Assembly (NCBI RefSeq): GCF_002831565.1
Contig: NZ_CP025096.1
Coordinates: 8,632,088 to 8,696,087 of the forward strand
Length of the DNA stretch: 64,000 bases
Direction: 5' to 3'
From: Spirosoma pollinicola
GTDB taxonomy: Bacteria; Bacteroidota; Bacteroidia; Cytophagales; Spirosomataceae
Within the stretch, counting starts at the first letter, position 1. Each line of letters begins with the position of its first letter. Positions 1 to 9,384 of the stretch are shown one piece after another. A program made the translations under genes and the position numbers. The notes under the pieces are model-generated. The model ran no database searches. It saw nothing but the letters and a program-made list of their open reading frames with translations, and had not been told where the DNA came from.

Positions 1-724
1 GCGCTTGAAAAACCCCAACCAGTGCCAATAATTCATCGCTTGACTGAGTTAGCAACTCAGCTTTGTCAGAGGCAAACTCTAAATAAGTGACCCCTTTGGC
101 CTTTCCTTCTAAGGCCTTTAGCAACTCATTCTCTTTGTTGATATTGGTGCTCAGCAACTGGCTCTGCTTCTCCACCACCAAAAGGGTATAAAAATGGGAG
201 CCAATGGAATAGGGCTGTACTTGAAGCCACACCTCTTTTTGGGCCGTTTTGATCACGTATTCCACCACCCCGTAATAAGCACTAGGGGCCACTTGATGGT
301 GGGAGTCCAGTTCGACCAGGTCGTGGGTCGTTACTTTTTTGATCAGTTCATCGGGCAATTTACCTTCATAGATTTTCTTACCCCCCAGCGTAGCCACCAG
401 CTGATCAAAGGTTTGAATAATCTGAAATTCAGACGGAATCTTTTTGGTGTGGTCCGTGACGTTTAGCGATTGAGCCGAGACTTGTCCATCTACCGTAAAA
501 TACGCCTTGCCGTCGTAAAAGTAGGTTCGGTTCTGCTCAATAGTGACCGAATCAGTCGGCGTAAAATTGGGCAATGTTTTTACGTAGGGGAAGGTGCCTA
601 GATCAGCCTTTGAGAGGGGAATGGTCTGGGTGTCTACCGGGGGTGTTAGGACCTTATTTGGTTGAGCTTGTCCGGTTACCAGGGTTACGGTCAGCAGCAG
701 GACACTGATTGAAAGGTTATTCAT
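1..724 (-). CDS. OmpA-family envelope protein, C-terminus cut by window edge
   Basis: Reading on the minus strand from ATG at 724, the frame stays open to base 1, giving 241 residues with no stop. The N-terminus MNNLSISVLLLTVTLVTGQA is a signal peptide. The middle (residues 25-200) has no fold I recognise. The last visible residues (about 212-240, with VTYLEFASDKAELLTQSSDE) resemble the opening beta strand and helix of the OmpA peptidoglycan-binding domain, where an F-x-x-x-x-A-x-L pattern is usual. The inferred role is a periplasmic or outer-membrane protein anchored to peptidoglycan; the binding residues lie outside the window. The OmpA assignment is moderate, the reading frame itself is secure. 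Confidence 0.65.
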   Translation of the reverse strand, partial: MNNLSISVLLLTVTLVTGQAQPNKVLTPPVDTQTIPLSKADLGTFPYVKTLPNFTPTDSVTIEQNRTYFYDGKAYFTVDGQVSAQSLNVTDHTKKIPSEFQIIQTFDQLVATLGGKKIYEGKLPDELIKKVTTHDLVELDSHHQVAPSAYYGVVEYVIKTAQKEVWLQVQPYSIGSHFYTLLVVEKQSQLLSTNINKENELLKALEGKAKGVTYLEFASDKAELLTQSSDELLALVGVFQA

Positions 725-1454
725 CATAGCTTAGCTAGGGGATTGATTCGGGCTTGGTCTAAGTTAAGGAGTTGATCCACTTGGACAGGGCTACTAATTA
801 CCCTGGCTTAGGGTATTTGTTCAGCCCTGGGCTAATGATGGGGCTGCTTCCGGAAAGAAATCGAGTGAATACCACGGATCAATTGCTTGGCCTTGGCCCT
901 TGAAGAAGGGGATAGGTTTATGTTTCATTACCGTAATGGTTCATTGTGGGCCCGTTTTTAGGTCAAAGGTAGGGAAGTTAGTTTACCTCTGGTTGAGTCT
1001 GCTAAACGTGATTGGAGCAGGCACTCCTTTAGTCTTGGTAAGCGACAGCTTATGGTGGACACCTATTAAAAATAGCCGTTCATTTAAACGAGCCTTACCT
1101 GTCGAGCGGATTATCAATCACGCCGGGCCCTACCTAAAAAGCAGATACATGAACGCTTCTTCGTCTCACGCATGAGCGATTTGTGAGATTAGGCAGGTTA
1201 ATAATGACTTGTCGCGGATGATCCTCGCAAGTGTTATCCGTAGCTGAGTTTATGAAGGACTTGATAATGAAGCCATCGAGTTGTTAATAATTCATAACAA
1301 AAGTTAAATACTGCCAGCCTAAAATCGTATTTGAATACTTTTAGCAGTATAAGCTACTATACACTGCCATGAAACAATTAATCACTCTATTCACGGTGGC
1401 TTTGTCGCTTTACCCATTCTAATAGTCATTTAGTTGGATGACCCATCATCGTCT
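725..1454. other. Long intergenic region
   Basis: No convincing gene. A 91-codon frame at 900-1175 has no ribosome site, no recognisable domain and covers a non-coding repeat, so I do not call it. The stretch holds one copy of a 60-bp repeat (1128-1190) and presumably the divergent promoters for the genes on either side. Confidence 0.6.
1128..1190 (+). repeat. Non-coding repeat, copy 1
   Basis: About 60 bp resembling 2885-2945, sharing the core TTCTTCGTCTCAC and GCAG-TACATG. TCTCAC and a downstream GTGAGA can form a small hairpin. It lies about 265 bp before the start at 1455. Confidence 0.5.
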
Positions 1455-2696
1455 ATGAAGTTACTAATTTTCCCGTTCCTACTCTTCACATCCTTCATTT
1501 GTTCCGGACAAGACACGAAAGGCCAATTTATAAAAGATAAAAAAACCGGTTGTATTGTATGGTATAAAACTGGTTTTGCCGAGGATAGTGTGTCATGGAG
1601 AGGCGGCTGTATAAATGGCTTTGCCAACGGCCCTGGTGTATTTACTGGGTACACTAAAGGGCAACCAACGTCAAAATACGAAGGTCAGTTGACCAAGGGG
1701 AAGCCCAATGGAGCCGGTGTCTTTACCTTTGCTAATAACTCGTTGACGTTAGCCGGAAATTTTTCTCAGGGTGAAATCTTGAATTTGAGAGAAGACTGCT
1801 TGCCTCATGTACACAAACAAATCGTTTTTCGATCCGATAGTTTAGACTATTATATTGGGGATAATGGGGAAAAGCAACTCTATTATCAAGCGCTTGTTCC
1901 AGTTGGCAAGCCTAAGGGAGCGCTTGTCCTTTTGCCAGGAACCGGTGAGACGACGGAACATGTGATTAGCAGTACTCAACAACTTTGTGAACTGGCCTAT
2001 GATCATCAGTTGGCTGTTATCGTTCCTTCGATTAATCAACGACTAACGATGACTAAAGGCGTGGTTCACTTACTTAACGCTCTTTTAGCTAGTGCCATCA
2101 AGGAGTATGCCATTCCAAAAGAGAAATTTGTGATCGGTGGTTTTTCGATGGGTGGCTTGTTCAGCTTGCGCTATACCGAATTAGCGGTTGAGAATCCAGC
2201 CAATACAACGGCCGTACCGTTGGCTGTTTTCAGTTGTGACGGACCGGTAGACTTAGCCACAATTTATGGTAACTTCAAAAAGAAGCTCGCTAAGTTTCCT
2301 GGAGCGCCGGAGCCCTCGTACGGTATAAGAGAATTGGAACAGTATTGCAATGGCAGCCCTTTACAAGTACCGCAGCCCTACATTTATTATTCCTGCTATT
2401 CGCATTCCCAAGTGGATGGAGGGAACGCTAAATTTCTTAAAGACACCCCAGTGCGCATTTACAATGACGTTGATCCCAATTGGTGGATGGTCAATCGCGA
2501 CGTAGATATGTATGACATGAATGCCCTGGACCAGAGCGCGATGATTTTGTTCTTGATGGATAGGGGTAATAAAGGGGCTGAGTTTATCAACGCGTTGGGC
2601 AAAGGTCGTCGTATTGAAGGCAATCGTCATCCTCATTCCTGGTCCATCATAGAACCCAGGGAGCTAATCAGTTGGATGCTGAAATATATGGGTTGA
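1455..2696 (+). CDS. Secreted MORN-repeat alpha/beta hydrolase
   Basis: 413 residues. An upstream in-frame ATG at 1434 exists, but the ATG at 1455 directly starts a signal peptide (MKLLIFPFLLFTSFICSGQ), so I choose it. Residues about 45-100 hold MORN-like repeats (GPGVFTGY, YEGQLTKGKPNGAGVFTF), usually membrane- or protein-associated beta hairpins. Residues about 140-413 form an alpha/beta hydrolase: a LVLLPGTGET oxyanion-side strand, the nucleophile elbow GFSMGG with the catalytic Ser, and a late HPHSW that could give the His. The acid may be an Asp in the DVDPNWW segment. Substrate is unknown; an esterase-like role outside the cytoplasm is inferred. It stands alone, with long gaps on both sides. 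Confidence 0.75.
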   Translation: MKLLIFPFLLFTSFICSGQDTKGQFIKDKKTGCIVWYKTGFAEDSVSWRGGCINGFANGPGVFTGYTKGQPTSKYEGQLTKGKPNGAGVFTFANNSLTLAGNFSQGEILNLREDCLPHVHKQIVFRSDSLDYYIGDNGEKQLYYQALVPVGKPKGALVLLPGTGETTEHVISSTQQLCELAYDHQLAVIVPSINQRLTMTKGVVHLLNALLASAIKEYAIPKEKFVIGGFSMGGLFSLRYTELAVENPANTTAVPLAVFSCDGPVDLATIYGNFKKKLAKFPGAPEPSYGIRELEQYCNGSPLQVPQPYIYYSCYSHSQVDGGNAKFLKDTPVRIYNDVDPNWWMVNRDVDMYDMNALDQSAMILFLMDRGNKGAEFINALGKGRRIEGNRHPHSWSIIEPRELISWMLKYMG

Positions 2697-3152
2697 ACAG
2701 GCGACGGCGTGCATGGCATCGTCTCTTCCAACCGAAGCTATAGTATTCAGCAATCTATTAGTGGGAGTCATGTACCAGCGTGTTAGTTACCCTAGTCGTT
2801 ACAGACCTATATGCTTATCCATTGGCAATTAAAGGTGCGACCTCTGTATATAGATTGATGATATATTTTGTTCCCTAAAACGCCCCATTTAAGGAGCAGC
2901 TACATGCAAGTTTCTTCGTCTCACACGGGAGCGTTTAGAGAGACGTTGTTATCTACAATGGCAAAGCCTGATTGAGCGTAAACGAATTATAGTCCAGGCT
3001 ATAATTTACACGCGTTTGTGAAAATGTGTGAGACTCCCCCTTGCTCTAAGACTAGCTGTCAGGAGCTTCATTCACAGCCATCTGAACCAAATTCACATTA
3101 CCACCCAGACTATAAAAAAAACAGCACACCTTTGACAGACAAAGGCAATGCT
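2697..3152. other. Intergenic region
   Basis: No gene seen. It contains the second copy of the 60-bp repeat at 2885-2945. An open frame continues upstream of the kinase start to 3018, but it lacks a ribosome site and encodes low-complexity sequence. Confidence 0.5.
2885..2945 (+). repeat. Non-coding repeat, copy 2
   Basis: Resembles 1128-1190 over about 60 bp, with the same TTCTTCGTCTCAC core and a weaker TCTC/GAGA hairpin. It lies about 210-270 bp before the kinase start at 3153. Confidence 0.5.
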
Positions 3153-4781
3153 ATGAACACGGTCCGCTTTTTTCTGCTTTCCCTGGTTTACTTCCCTACG
3201 GTGGGTTACGCACAAATTAAGTTGGCAGACTACTCCCAGAGTTTTCCTAACGGAACCCTGAATAAGCCTGAGACGGTTGGATTAGTTCTAGCCATTCCTA
3301 AGTTGAATAACTCCTTCTGGACGAGTCGAGGCACCAGTATTCTTTTTGATCAGTTTGCTCAGGATGCTTCTTTTAAGGAACTGCGCCCTAAGGTGAGCAT
3401 CGCCCGAACAACCTTTGATTCGGCCAGGGTCCATTTTTTCCTGCATGGTGTGACCAAAAAAAATGCCGGCAATTACCAGTTTCGCGTCATCGAATACCCT
3501 AGTCGTAACCTAATCGTACCTTGGAAATCCATTACTCAACTGACGGATTCGCTGTTTACAAAAACCAGTGGATGGTCCCAAATGGCGTACCTGGGCGGAT
3601 ATAAAGCCCCGTTAGGAAGTATGCTGATTGTAGACGTCAAAAAAAAAGCGTTTCAGCCAATTGTAGCGACAGGTCTGGTGGCCTGGGAATCGATACGACC
3701 CGTTGTAGCAAGCATATACACGTCCGATAATCTGGATGTCTTTCTCCAAAAACTACAATATCCCTGGGCAAAAACAAGATCCGCTCCCTCGTACTCAACC
3801 CAGGATCTCCGATTGCCTTTTACCAATACCAATCTGATCTATGTAGTAAATGCCGACATCTACGCAAAAAATCAGATCCAATACCAACTCATCCGCAATG
3901 ACCGGTTGATCCGTCCCTGGCAGGATAATGAGTATGCTAACAGCTTTATTTGGCTGAAGGGGTTTTCGCCCGGACAGTACCGCATTCAGATCCGCTACAC
4001 CGCCCAGCCCCAACTCGTCAGCGAATACAGCTTTATCGTTGAACCAGCCTGGTACCAGTCACTCTGGTTTAAACTCGGGGTGGGGGGAGTTGTTGCCGTA
4101 CTTATTGCTCTGGCCATGTTTGTCTACTTGCTGATGCGACAACGCCGAAAAACCCAACAGGAAGAAGCTAACAAACAACTGCTGCAAGTAGTACTCAGGG
4201 CCCTTTACGCGCAGCTTAACCCCCACTTTGTCTTTAATGCCCTGAGTTCGATTCAGGGATTAATCAACCGGCAGGACGTAAAAGGCGCTAACGAATACTT
4301 ATCCGATTTCGCCCGGTTGATGCGCGAATCGTTGACTCATAGTGGCAACCAAGAAACGTCGCTTCAACAAGAATTGAAAATCATGGAAACTTACCTGAAG
4401 CTGGAGCAGCTCCGGTTTGGGTTTCACTATACCATTCAGGTTGAGGAGCCCCTGGATGTCTATACCACTAGTCTGCCTTCGTTAGTGTGGCAACCCCTAC
4501 TGGAAAATGCGGTAAAGCATGGGGTGGCTCCCTTGCAACAGGCAGGCCAGATTATCATTCGACTTGAAAAAATGGACAACGCCCTTATTCTCAGGATTAC
4601 CGACAATGGAAAGGGGATGACCATGCATGAGCCTACGAATGGGTTTGGTTTAAAGCTAACCCATGATCGCATAAACCTCTTAAACCGGCTTAACCCGGAT
4701 CAGCCCATAGCGTTAGCAATCAACAACTGCTTCTCAGCGGGCACTGAAGTAACGTTGACCTTCACCCATTGGCTTTTATGA
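3153..4781 (+). CDS. LytS/YehU-type sensor histidine kinase
   Basis: 542 residues from the ATG at 3153, which begins a signal peptide (MNTVRFFLLSLVYFPTVGYA); the frame extends upstream without a better start. Residues about 20-295 are a periplasmic sensor region without recognisable repeats. A single membrane helix follows (LGVGGVVAVLIALAMFVYLL), then a His_kinase domain of the LytS class with the phosphoacceptor motif NPHFVFNALSSIQGL and an ATPase with N box LLENAVKHG and G box DNGKGM. It would phosphorylate the LytTR-type regulator whose ATG overlaps its stop codon (ATGA at 4778-4781), which implies translational coupling. That partner is broken, so the pathway may be inactive in this copy. 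Confidence 0.9.
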   Translation: MNTVRFFLLSLVYFPTVGYAQIKLADYSQSFPNGTLNKPETVGLVLAIPKLNNSFWTSRGTSILFDQFAQDASFKELRPKVSIARTTFDSARVHFFLHGVTKKNAGNYQFRVIEYPSRNLIVPWKSITQLTDSLFTKTSGWSQMAYLGGYKAPLGSMLIVDVKKKAFQPIVATGLVAWESIRPVVASIYTSDNLDVFLQKLQYPWAKTRSAPSYSTQDLRLPFTNTNLIYVVNADIYAKNQIQYQLIRNDRLIRPWQDNEYANSFIWLKGFSPGQYRIQIRYTAQPQLVSEYSFIVEPAWYQSLWFKLGVGGVVAVLIALAMFVYLLMRQRRKTQQEEANKQLLQVVLRALYAQLNPHFVFNALSSIQGLINRQDVKGANEYLSDFARLMRESLTHSGNQETSLQQELKIMETYLKLEQLRFGFHYTIQVEEPLDVYTTSLPSLVWQPLLENAVKHGVAPLQQAGQIIIRLEKMDNALILRITDNGKGMTMHEPTNGFGLKLTHDRINLLNRLNPDQPIALAINNCFSAGTEVTLTFTHWLL

Positions 4782-4926
4782 AAGCAGTTCTGATTGATGA
4801 TGAGCCCCATAACCTAAGCAATATGCAGGCTTTGCTGGAAACGTATTGTCCACAGATCGACGTATGTGCGGTAGCGCTGAATGCTGAACAGGGAAAAGCA
4901 GCCTTATATACCCATCAGCCGGATCT
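4778..4926 (+). pseudogene. LytTR-family response regulator, truncated by IS3 element
   Basis: Starts with MKAVLIDDEPHNLSNMQALL, the normal receiver N-terminus with the acidic pair DDE. It runs about 49 codons to HQPDL, just before the expected phosphoacceptor Asp. There the sequence turns into the end of an IS3-family element, which starts with TGGACTTG at 4926. The receiver is therefore incomplete and the LytTR DNA-binding domain is missing. Confidence 0.8.
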
Positions 4927-5208
4927 GGACTTGCAACAGTATAGTGGAGATTTTTTAGGCGGCCATTGAGGAAGTGTAAAAATAAGATTCCTGTTGACTG
5001 GGCGTGCGGTAATTCAATACTGAATGCTTCCGTCGGCGGTTGTACCATCCCTCGATATACTCGAAAGTAGCCAACCGAGCCGCTGCCCGCGTGGCAAAAT
5101 AAGTATGATTGACCATCTCGCACTTGAGGGTCTTAAAAAAACTCTCAGCAACCGCATTATCCCAGCAATTTCCCTTGCGGCTCATACTTTGCGCCACCGG
5201 TAAGTCCT
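4926..5208 (-). mobile_element. IS3-family (IS150-like) element, 3-prime end fragment
   Basis: The minus-strand frame (stop at 4955) encodes the C-terminus of an OrfB integrase: SMSRKGNCWDNAVAESFFK holds the last catalytic Glu of the DDE triad, followed by the usual GWYNRRRKHSVLNYRTP. The outer end at 4926 interrupts the response regulator. The inner side changes at about 5208 into histidine-kinase sequence, so only about 85 residues of the transposase remain. Confidence 0.85.
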
Positions 5209-5213
5209 TTAGT

Positions 5214-5364
5214 TCATCCCTCGAAGAAAAAACAACTTCCTTCTCCCAGTTTACTGGTTAGTTGAAGGTGGCTTCCCATTAACCCCAGTAATTTATTGGA
5301 GATGGTGAGCCCCAGACCGGTTCCGCCGTATTTTTTGGTGGTAGAGGGGTCTTCCTGCGAGAAG
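5214..5364 (-). pseudogene. Histidine kinase C-terminal fragment
   Basis: Minus-strand frame entering from the contig end and stopping at 5214. It shows the ATP-binding G2 box YGGTGLGLTISNKLL and a terminal GEGSCFFFEG. The usual last strand of the ATPase is replaced by IS3 sequence, so the 3-prime end was lost at the junction or the junction is an assembly chimera. The N-terminal part is not in this contig. Confidence 0.75.
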
Positions 5365-5376
5365 CTAGCTAGCTAG
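5365..5376. other. Artificial contig linker 1
   Basis: CTAGCTAGCTAG joining a histidine-kinase fragment to an IS630 end. Confidence 0.95.
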
Positions 5377-5624
5377 GGTCGGGCTTTCTCCCCAATGGCT
5401 CGTTGCAAACCCGCTTGCTGATAGCGTTTACGCAAGTTGAAGACCGTGGCCAGACTGATGCCCAATGATTGGCTAATCTGTAGCGGGTGCTGCCCCTGAT
5501 GAGAAAACTGCAAGGCTCTGGCTCGGGTCAACTTACGGGCAGCGTCTTTCCCTTTGCGAACGAGTTGGTCAAGTGTTGTGAGATCGGCTTCCGACAGCAC
5601 AAACGGTTTAGCGATTTGGCCCAT
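5377..5624 (-). CDS. IS630-family transposase, N-terminal fragment
   Basis: 82 residues from ATG at 5624, running into the contig end. MGQIAKPFVLSEADLTTLDQ leads into a helix-turn-helix (ISQSLGISLATVFNLRKRYQ), the DNA-binding part of IS630/Tc1-type transposases. The catalytic DDE domain is missing. The element's outer end should be near 5674, about 298 bp from the contig end. Confidence 0.8.
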
Positions 5625-5809
5625 GTCGGAAAGATAAATATTTTTATCTAACCATTAATTTGGAAGAGTACTAGTCTATCTTTATCGAAATTTTGTTTTT
5701 CGACCAAACCAATTTCCACGGACTTATTCACCCATACCAGTCGACTCAGTAATAAGTCCTCAATTTATTTAAGCCGATTTCTACTCGTATGAGATGAAAT
5801 CGGCTTTTC

Positions 5810-6151
5810 TTAGTGACCGCTCAGTACCTGATCAAATTGCCGAATGGATTGAATGTTGGTAAAGGCAAAGATTTTCTCCATCACAACTTTCATGCGTTCA
5901 TCTGCCATCGACGCTCGGAATTCTTCGCCCGATGTTAGCCAAAAGCTGGCGATACAAACGAAGGCAGGGGCAAGAGCGCCCGGTGTTGCCAAGCCTTTCC
6001 GTACCTCATACTTCACACAGTTTTCGCCGAGGAGAGCTACATATTCAGGAACCAGCGTTTGAGTATAATGGTCAAAATCAAACGTAGCGCCTTCGTGGTT
6101 TGGATAAAGAACTGTCCAGCAGAACTGAGGTGAGGTGTCGGAGTTTTTCAT
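5810..6151 (-). CDS. EthD family protein
   Basis: 113 residues from ATG at 6151. The sequence SPQFCWTVLYPNHEGATFDF followed by HYTQTLVPEYVALLG has the EthD pattern: a beta strand, then a His-containing helix of a dimeric alpha-beta barrel. Full length for the family. EthD proteins are small dimers found beside oxidative degradation systems; the reaction of this one is unknown. It is followed on the same strand by nothing and is separated from the CocE gene by a large hairpin, so it is probably its own transcription unit. Confidence 0.7.
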   Translation of the reverse strand: MKNSDTSPQFCWTVLYPNHEGATFDFDHYTQTLVPEYVALLGENCVKYEVRKGLATPGALAPAFVCIASFWLTSGEEFRASMADERMKVVMEKIFAFTNIQSIRQFDQVLSGH

Positions 6152-6276
6152 TTATTTAGAAGGGTTTCGGCAGAAAAGCAGTTGTATTGACTGGTAAAGT
6201 CTATTGACTTTGTAGGGGTTTGTAGTGTCGGATTCGAGAATAAGTATTTCCCGTTGACTGTGGCGTTTTTGTCATT

Positions 6277-6372
6277 CCGACCGGTCCGCCGGTGCGGCAG
6301 GAGGGATCTTCGGGGAAGGCGGAGTTTTCCATTCCCCGAAGATCCCTCCTGCCGCACCGGCGGACCGGTCGG
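6277..6372. repeat. 41-bp perfect inverted repeat (REP-like hairpin)
   Basis: Arms 6277-6317 and 6332-6372 are exact complements around a 14-base loop and include GGAGGGATCTTCGGGG. It lies between the stop codon of the CocE gene and the EthD gene. It could stop transcription of the CocE gene, but the preceding GTCATTCCGACC is also typical of dispersed palindromic repeats in Cytophagales. Confidence 0.85.
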
Positions 6373-6383
6373 TCCATCCCTCA

Positions 6384-8204
6384 CTACTCCACAACACTCA
6401 ACTCCAGATGCGACGGAGCCGCTGCAGACCGAAAAATAGTATGCGTAGCCTTCTGGTAATCCGTTTCTTTCGCGTCGAAAATATTCGGGACAAACTTTTG
6501 AGGGTTGCGGTCGATGATTGGGAACCAGGTACTCTGGATTTGCACCATTAGCTTATGGCCTTTCTTGAAAACGTGGTTAACCGAATGTAAATCAATTGTG
6601 TAGGCTTCGGTTTTATTAGGCTTAATGGCTTCTGGTTTCTCGAAACTGGTGCGGAAGCGGCCCCGGAACACATCGTTCGTAATCATGAGCTGGTAGCCGC
6701 TCATGGTGGGTTGCTCTGGGTAGGTAGCCGGATACACATCAATCAACTTTACAACCCAATCGGCGTCGCTGCCGGTGATGGCGGCAAACAGTTTCGCCCA
6801 GACCTCGCCCGTTACGGTTACATCTTCGCCTAGTTCGTCGGTTTCCCACGAAAGCACGTCGGGGCGGTTGTGAACAAACCGCTGATCTTCTGTAAGCCAG
6901 GTGCGCCAGCGGGAACCCGGTCCGTAGGTGGCTTCGATGGGGCGCGTACGGTAGGGTATGGGATTGGCTGGGTCCGATATATAGGCATCCGCTCCCGATG
7001 CGGCTTTGGGTGCAATGAACGACAGTTTTCCATTGGCCTGTAAATACAAATTCCGCTTTTTGGCTTCTTTGGGGGGCCAGGTACCGTAGTGTTTCCAGGT
7101 ATTGGAGCCCGTTTGAAACGTGACAGCTTCGGCAAAATTCCCGTTGCCTTTTCCTTTCAGGTAATACGCAAACCAGGGAGCCTGAATCTCTTTACGAAAG
7201 GTCACTGCGGTGGCTGTGTCGAAACGAACGTTACCTAATGTACGTCCGTCGGAGCGTCCCCATCCGCCATGATTCCAGGGGCCAGCGACAAGGAAATTCT
7301 TGTGAGAGGTGTCTTTTTTCTCCCAGAGCTGGTAGGCTTTCAGCGGCCCGTAAAAATCTTCCTGATCCCACCAGCCCGCTACGTTCATAATGGGTATTTT
7401 GGGACTGTCGATGCGGGTAATAAGCGATTGTTTCTGCCAGAACGTGTCGTAGTTGGGGTGTTTTACGAAGTCGTTCCAGGTTGGTAGTTTGTTCTTGAAA
7501 TACAATTTATTCACATTCGAAAGCGAACCCAGTTTCAGATACCAATCATAGGTGTCGTAATTGGGAAACGGAAACAACGAATCTGTTTTAGTGGCTTCCT
7601 CCATAAACGCATACTCGAAACCATAGCTTAGCCGAAATGCGCCATTGTGGTGAAAATCATCGCCAAGAAACATATCCGAAGGCGTCGCCTGTTCCGAAAC
7701 GGCCACCAGTGCCGGGTGCGGATCAATGGCCGCTATAGCCGTTGTCCAGCCCGAATATGAAATGCCGTACATGCCTACTTTCTTGTTATTATTAGGAATA
7801 TGCGCCAGTAACCACTCGATGGTATCGTAGGTATCGGTATTTTCGTCAATGGTCTTCGGGTCTTTTTTGTCACGGGTAAACCGCTGCATTTCAAACGTCC
7901 CTTCCGATTTATAACGCCCCCGAATGTCCTGATAAACAAAGATATAACCATCATCGGCCATATCTTTAACGTACGGAATACGATCTGGGCTATCGGTTTC
8001 GCTCACACCATAGGGGGTGCGGGTCAGCAAAAAAGGCAGGGCTTCTTTAGGGGTTTTCAGGGTATAGATTACCGTATTCAGTTTAACGCCATCGCGCATC
8101 TGAATCATGACCTCCTGCCGTTCATAGGGACTGGGTGTCTGGCCTGTGGCCGGAAGAATGAAACAGAGAAAGAGACCCGTGAACCAAAGGAGACGTTTAG
8201 GCAT
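6384..8204 (-). CDS. CocE/NonD family hydrolase (X-Pro dipeptidyl-peptidase-like)
   Basis: 606 residues, full length for the family. A signal peptide (MPKRLLWFTGLFLCFILPAT) sends it to the periplasm. Residues about 30-330 form the alpha/beta hydrolase domain: RDGVKLNTVIY, the VYQDIRGRYKSEG segment, nucleophile Ser in GMYGISYSGW, a candidate Asp in MNVAGWWDQEDFYG and His in GPWNHGGWG. The C-terminal 250 residues are the beta jelly-roll seen in CocE and PepX enzymes. The reaction is hydrolysis of an ester or acyl-amide bond; whether the substrate is a beta-lactam ester, peptide or other compound cannot be read from sequence. Monocistronic, ending at a large hairpin. Confidence 0.9.
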   Translation of the reverse strand: MPKRLLWFTGLFLCFILPATGQTPSPYERQEVMIQMRDGVKLNTVIYTLKTPKEALPFLLTRTPYGVSETDSPDRIPYVKDMADDGYIFVYQDIRGRYKSEGTFEMQRFTRDKKDPKTIDENTDTYDTIEWLLAHIPNNNKKVGMYGISYSGWTTAIAAIDPHPALVAVSEQATPSDMFLGDDFHHNGAFRLSYGFEYAFMEEATKTDSLFPFPNYDTYDWYLKLGSLSNVNKLYFKNKLPTWNDFVKHPNYDTFWQKQSLITRIDSPKIPIMNVAGWWDQEDFYGPLKAYQLWEKKDTSHKNFLVAGPWNHGGWGRSDGRTLGNVRFDTATAVTFRKEIQAPWFAYYLKGKGNGNFAEAVTFQTGSNTWKHYGTWPPKEAKKRNLYLQANGKLSFIAPKAASGADAYISDPANPIPYRTRPIEATYGPGSRWRTWLTEDQRFVHNRPDVLSWETDELGEDVTVTGEVWAKLFAAITGSDADWVVKLIDVYPATYPEQPTMSGYQLMITNDVFRGRFRTSFEKPEAIKPNKTEAYTIDLHSVNHVFKKGHKLMVQIQSTWFPIIDRNPQKFVPNIFDAKETDYQKATHTIFRSAAAPSHLELSVVE

Positions 8205-8341
8205 AGGAGGATGTGTCTGAAGAGTGAAGGGCTAAATATAGAAAACGGTGGCCTACTTTTAGCAGGAATGACTGACAAGCATATTAATTCGGTACAAATG
8301 AAAGGCAACGCTTATTTTTGTGCCGAAAACCGAATACCATT

Positions 8342-9376
8342 GTGATTCCTGCCGTCGACGCTTTATTGAAAGACATCCGTAACAAACGGATTGCCCCTGT
8401 TTACCTTATTCATGGCGATGAGCCGTTTTACCTCGACCGTATTGCCGAGGAATTAGAAAAAGTGGCCGTTCCCGTCGCAGAGCGGGGATTCAATCAATTT
8501 GTTCTTTTCGGGAAAGATACCGACGCTGGGGCCGTGCTGAACTATGCGCGTCGTTATCCGTTCATGGCCGAGCGGCAGTTGGTGCTTGTGAAAGAAGCAC
8601 AGCAAATGAACGGCATCAATGATAAATCGACCCAGACTCTATTTGAGGACTACGCGCTGAATCCGTTGTCAAGTACCATTCTCATGCTGTGCTACGTCCG
8701 GGAGGATGGCAAACCGGCCCTCGATGAACGCAAGGCGTGGGTAAAAGCGTTTGGGGCCAAGGGTAAATTACTGGGGATTAAGAAATTATACGATAACAAA
8801 ATCCCGGATTGGGTAGGGGAGTACTGCCGCGAACAGGGAGCCAAAGTGAGCCCCAAAGCCTGCCAGCTTCTGGCCGACCACATCGGTAACGACCTCAAAC
8901 GACTGGCCGGTGAGATCGACAAAATCCTGATCAACCTGCATGTTGGCGAAGAGATTTCGGCGGCAACTGTCGAACGGCTGGTCGGCATCAGCAAAGAATA
9001 TAACGTCTTTGAACTGCAAAAAGCCCTGGTACAGCGCGATGTTGTCAAGGCCAATCAGATCGTCGATTATTTCGGACGTAACCCGAAAGACAACCCGCTG
9101 GTGGTTATTCTGGCGCAGTTATTTGGCTATTTCAGTAAAGTCATTCTGGTGCAGGCATCGAAAGACCAGACCGATAAAGGACTTGCTCCGCTTTTGGGCG
9201 TCAACCCCTTTTTTGTGAAAGACTACCTCACGGCCGCCCGCACGTTTCCACTACCTAAGGTGGCCTCCATTATCAACGCCATTCGTCGTGCCGACGCCCG
9301 CAGCAAAGGCATTGACTCGCCAACCATGAACGAGAGCGATATTTTGCGGGAGCTGGTGTTTGAAGTGCTGCATTGA
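8342..9376 (+). CDS. holA: DNA polymerase III subunit delta
   Basis: About 344 residues. I prefer GTG at 8342 (VIPAVDALLKDIRNKRIAPV); TTG at 8318 in the same frame is possible. Delta opens the sliding clamp as part of the clamp loader. Residues about 20-30 give APVYLIHGDEPFYLDRI, the family's N-terminal Walker-A-like strand and loop. IPDWVGEYCREQGAKVSPKA and LADHIGNDLKRLAGEIDKI are the conserved middle, and the helical C-terminal collar ends at EVLH. It is divergent from the CocE gene and followed by a strong hairpin terminator. Confidence 0.93.
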   Translation: MIPAVDALLKDIRNKRIAPVYLIHGDEPFYLDRIAEELEKVAVPVAERGFNQFVLFGKDTDAGAVLNYARRYPFMAERQLVLVKEAQQMNGINDKSTQTLFEDYALNPLSSTILMLCYVREDGKPALDERKAWVKAFGAKGKLLGIKKLYDNKIPDWVGEYCREQGAKVSPKACQLLADHIGNDLKRLAGEIDKILINLHVGEEISAATVERLVGISKEYNVFELQKALVQRDVVKANQIVDYFGRNPKDNPLVVILAQLFGYFSKVILVQASKDQTDKGLAPLLGVNPFFVKDYLTAARTFPLPKVASIINAIRRADARSKGIDSPTMNESDILRELVFEVLH

Positions 9377-9384
9377 TCTGGTAG

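Noticed and set aside
900..1175. 91-codon frame
   Set aside because: No ribosome site, no domain, biased composition and overlap with the non-coding 60-bp repeat.
6148..6439. Short frames on both strands
   Set aside because: They only translate the 41-bp perfect hairpin.
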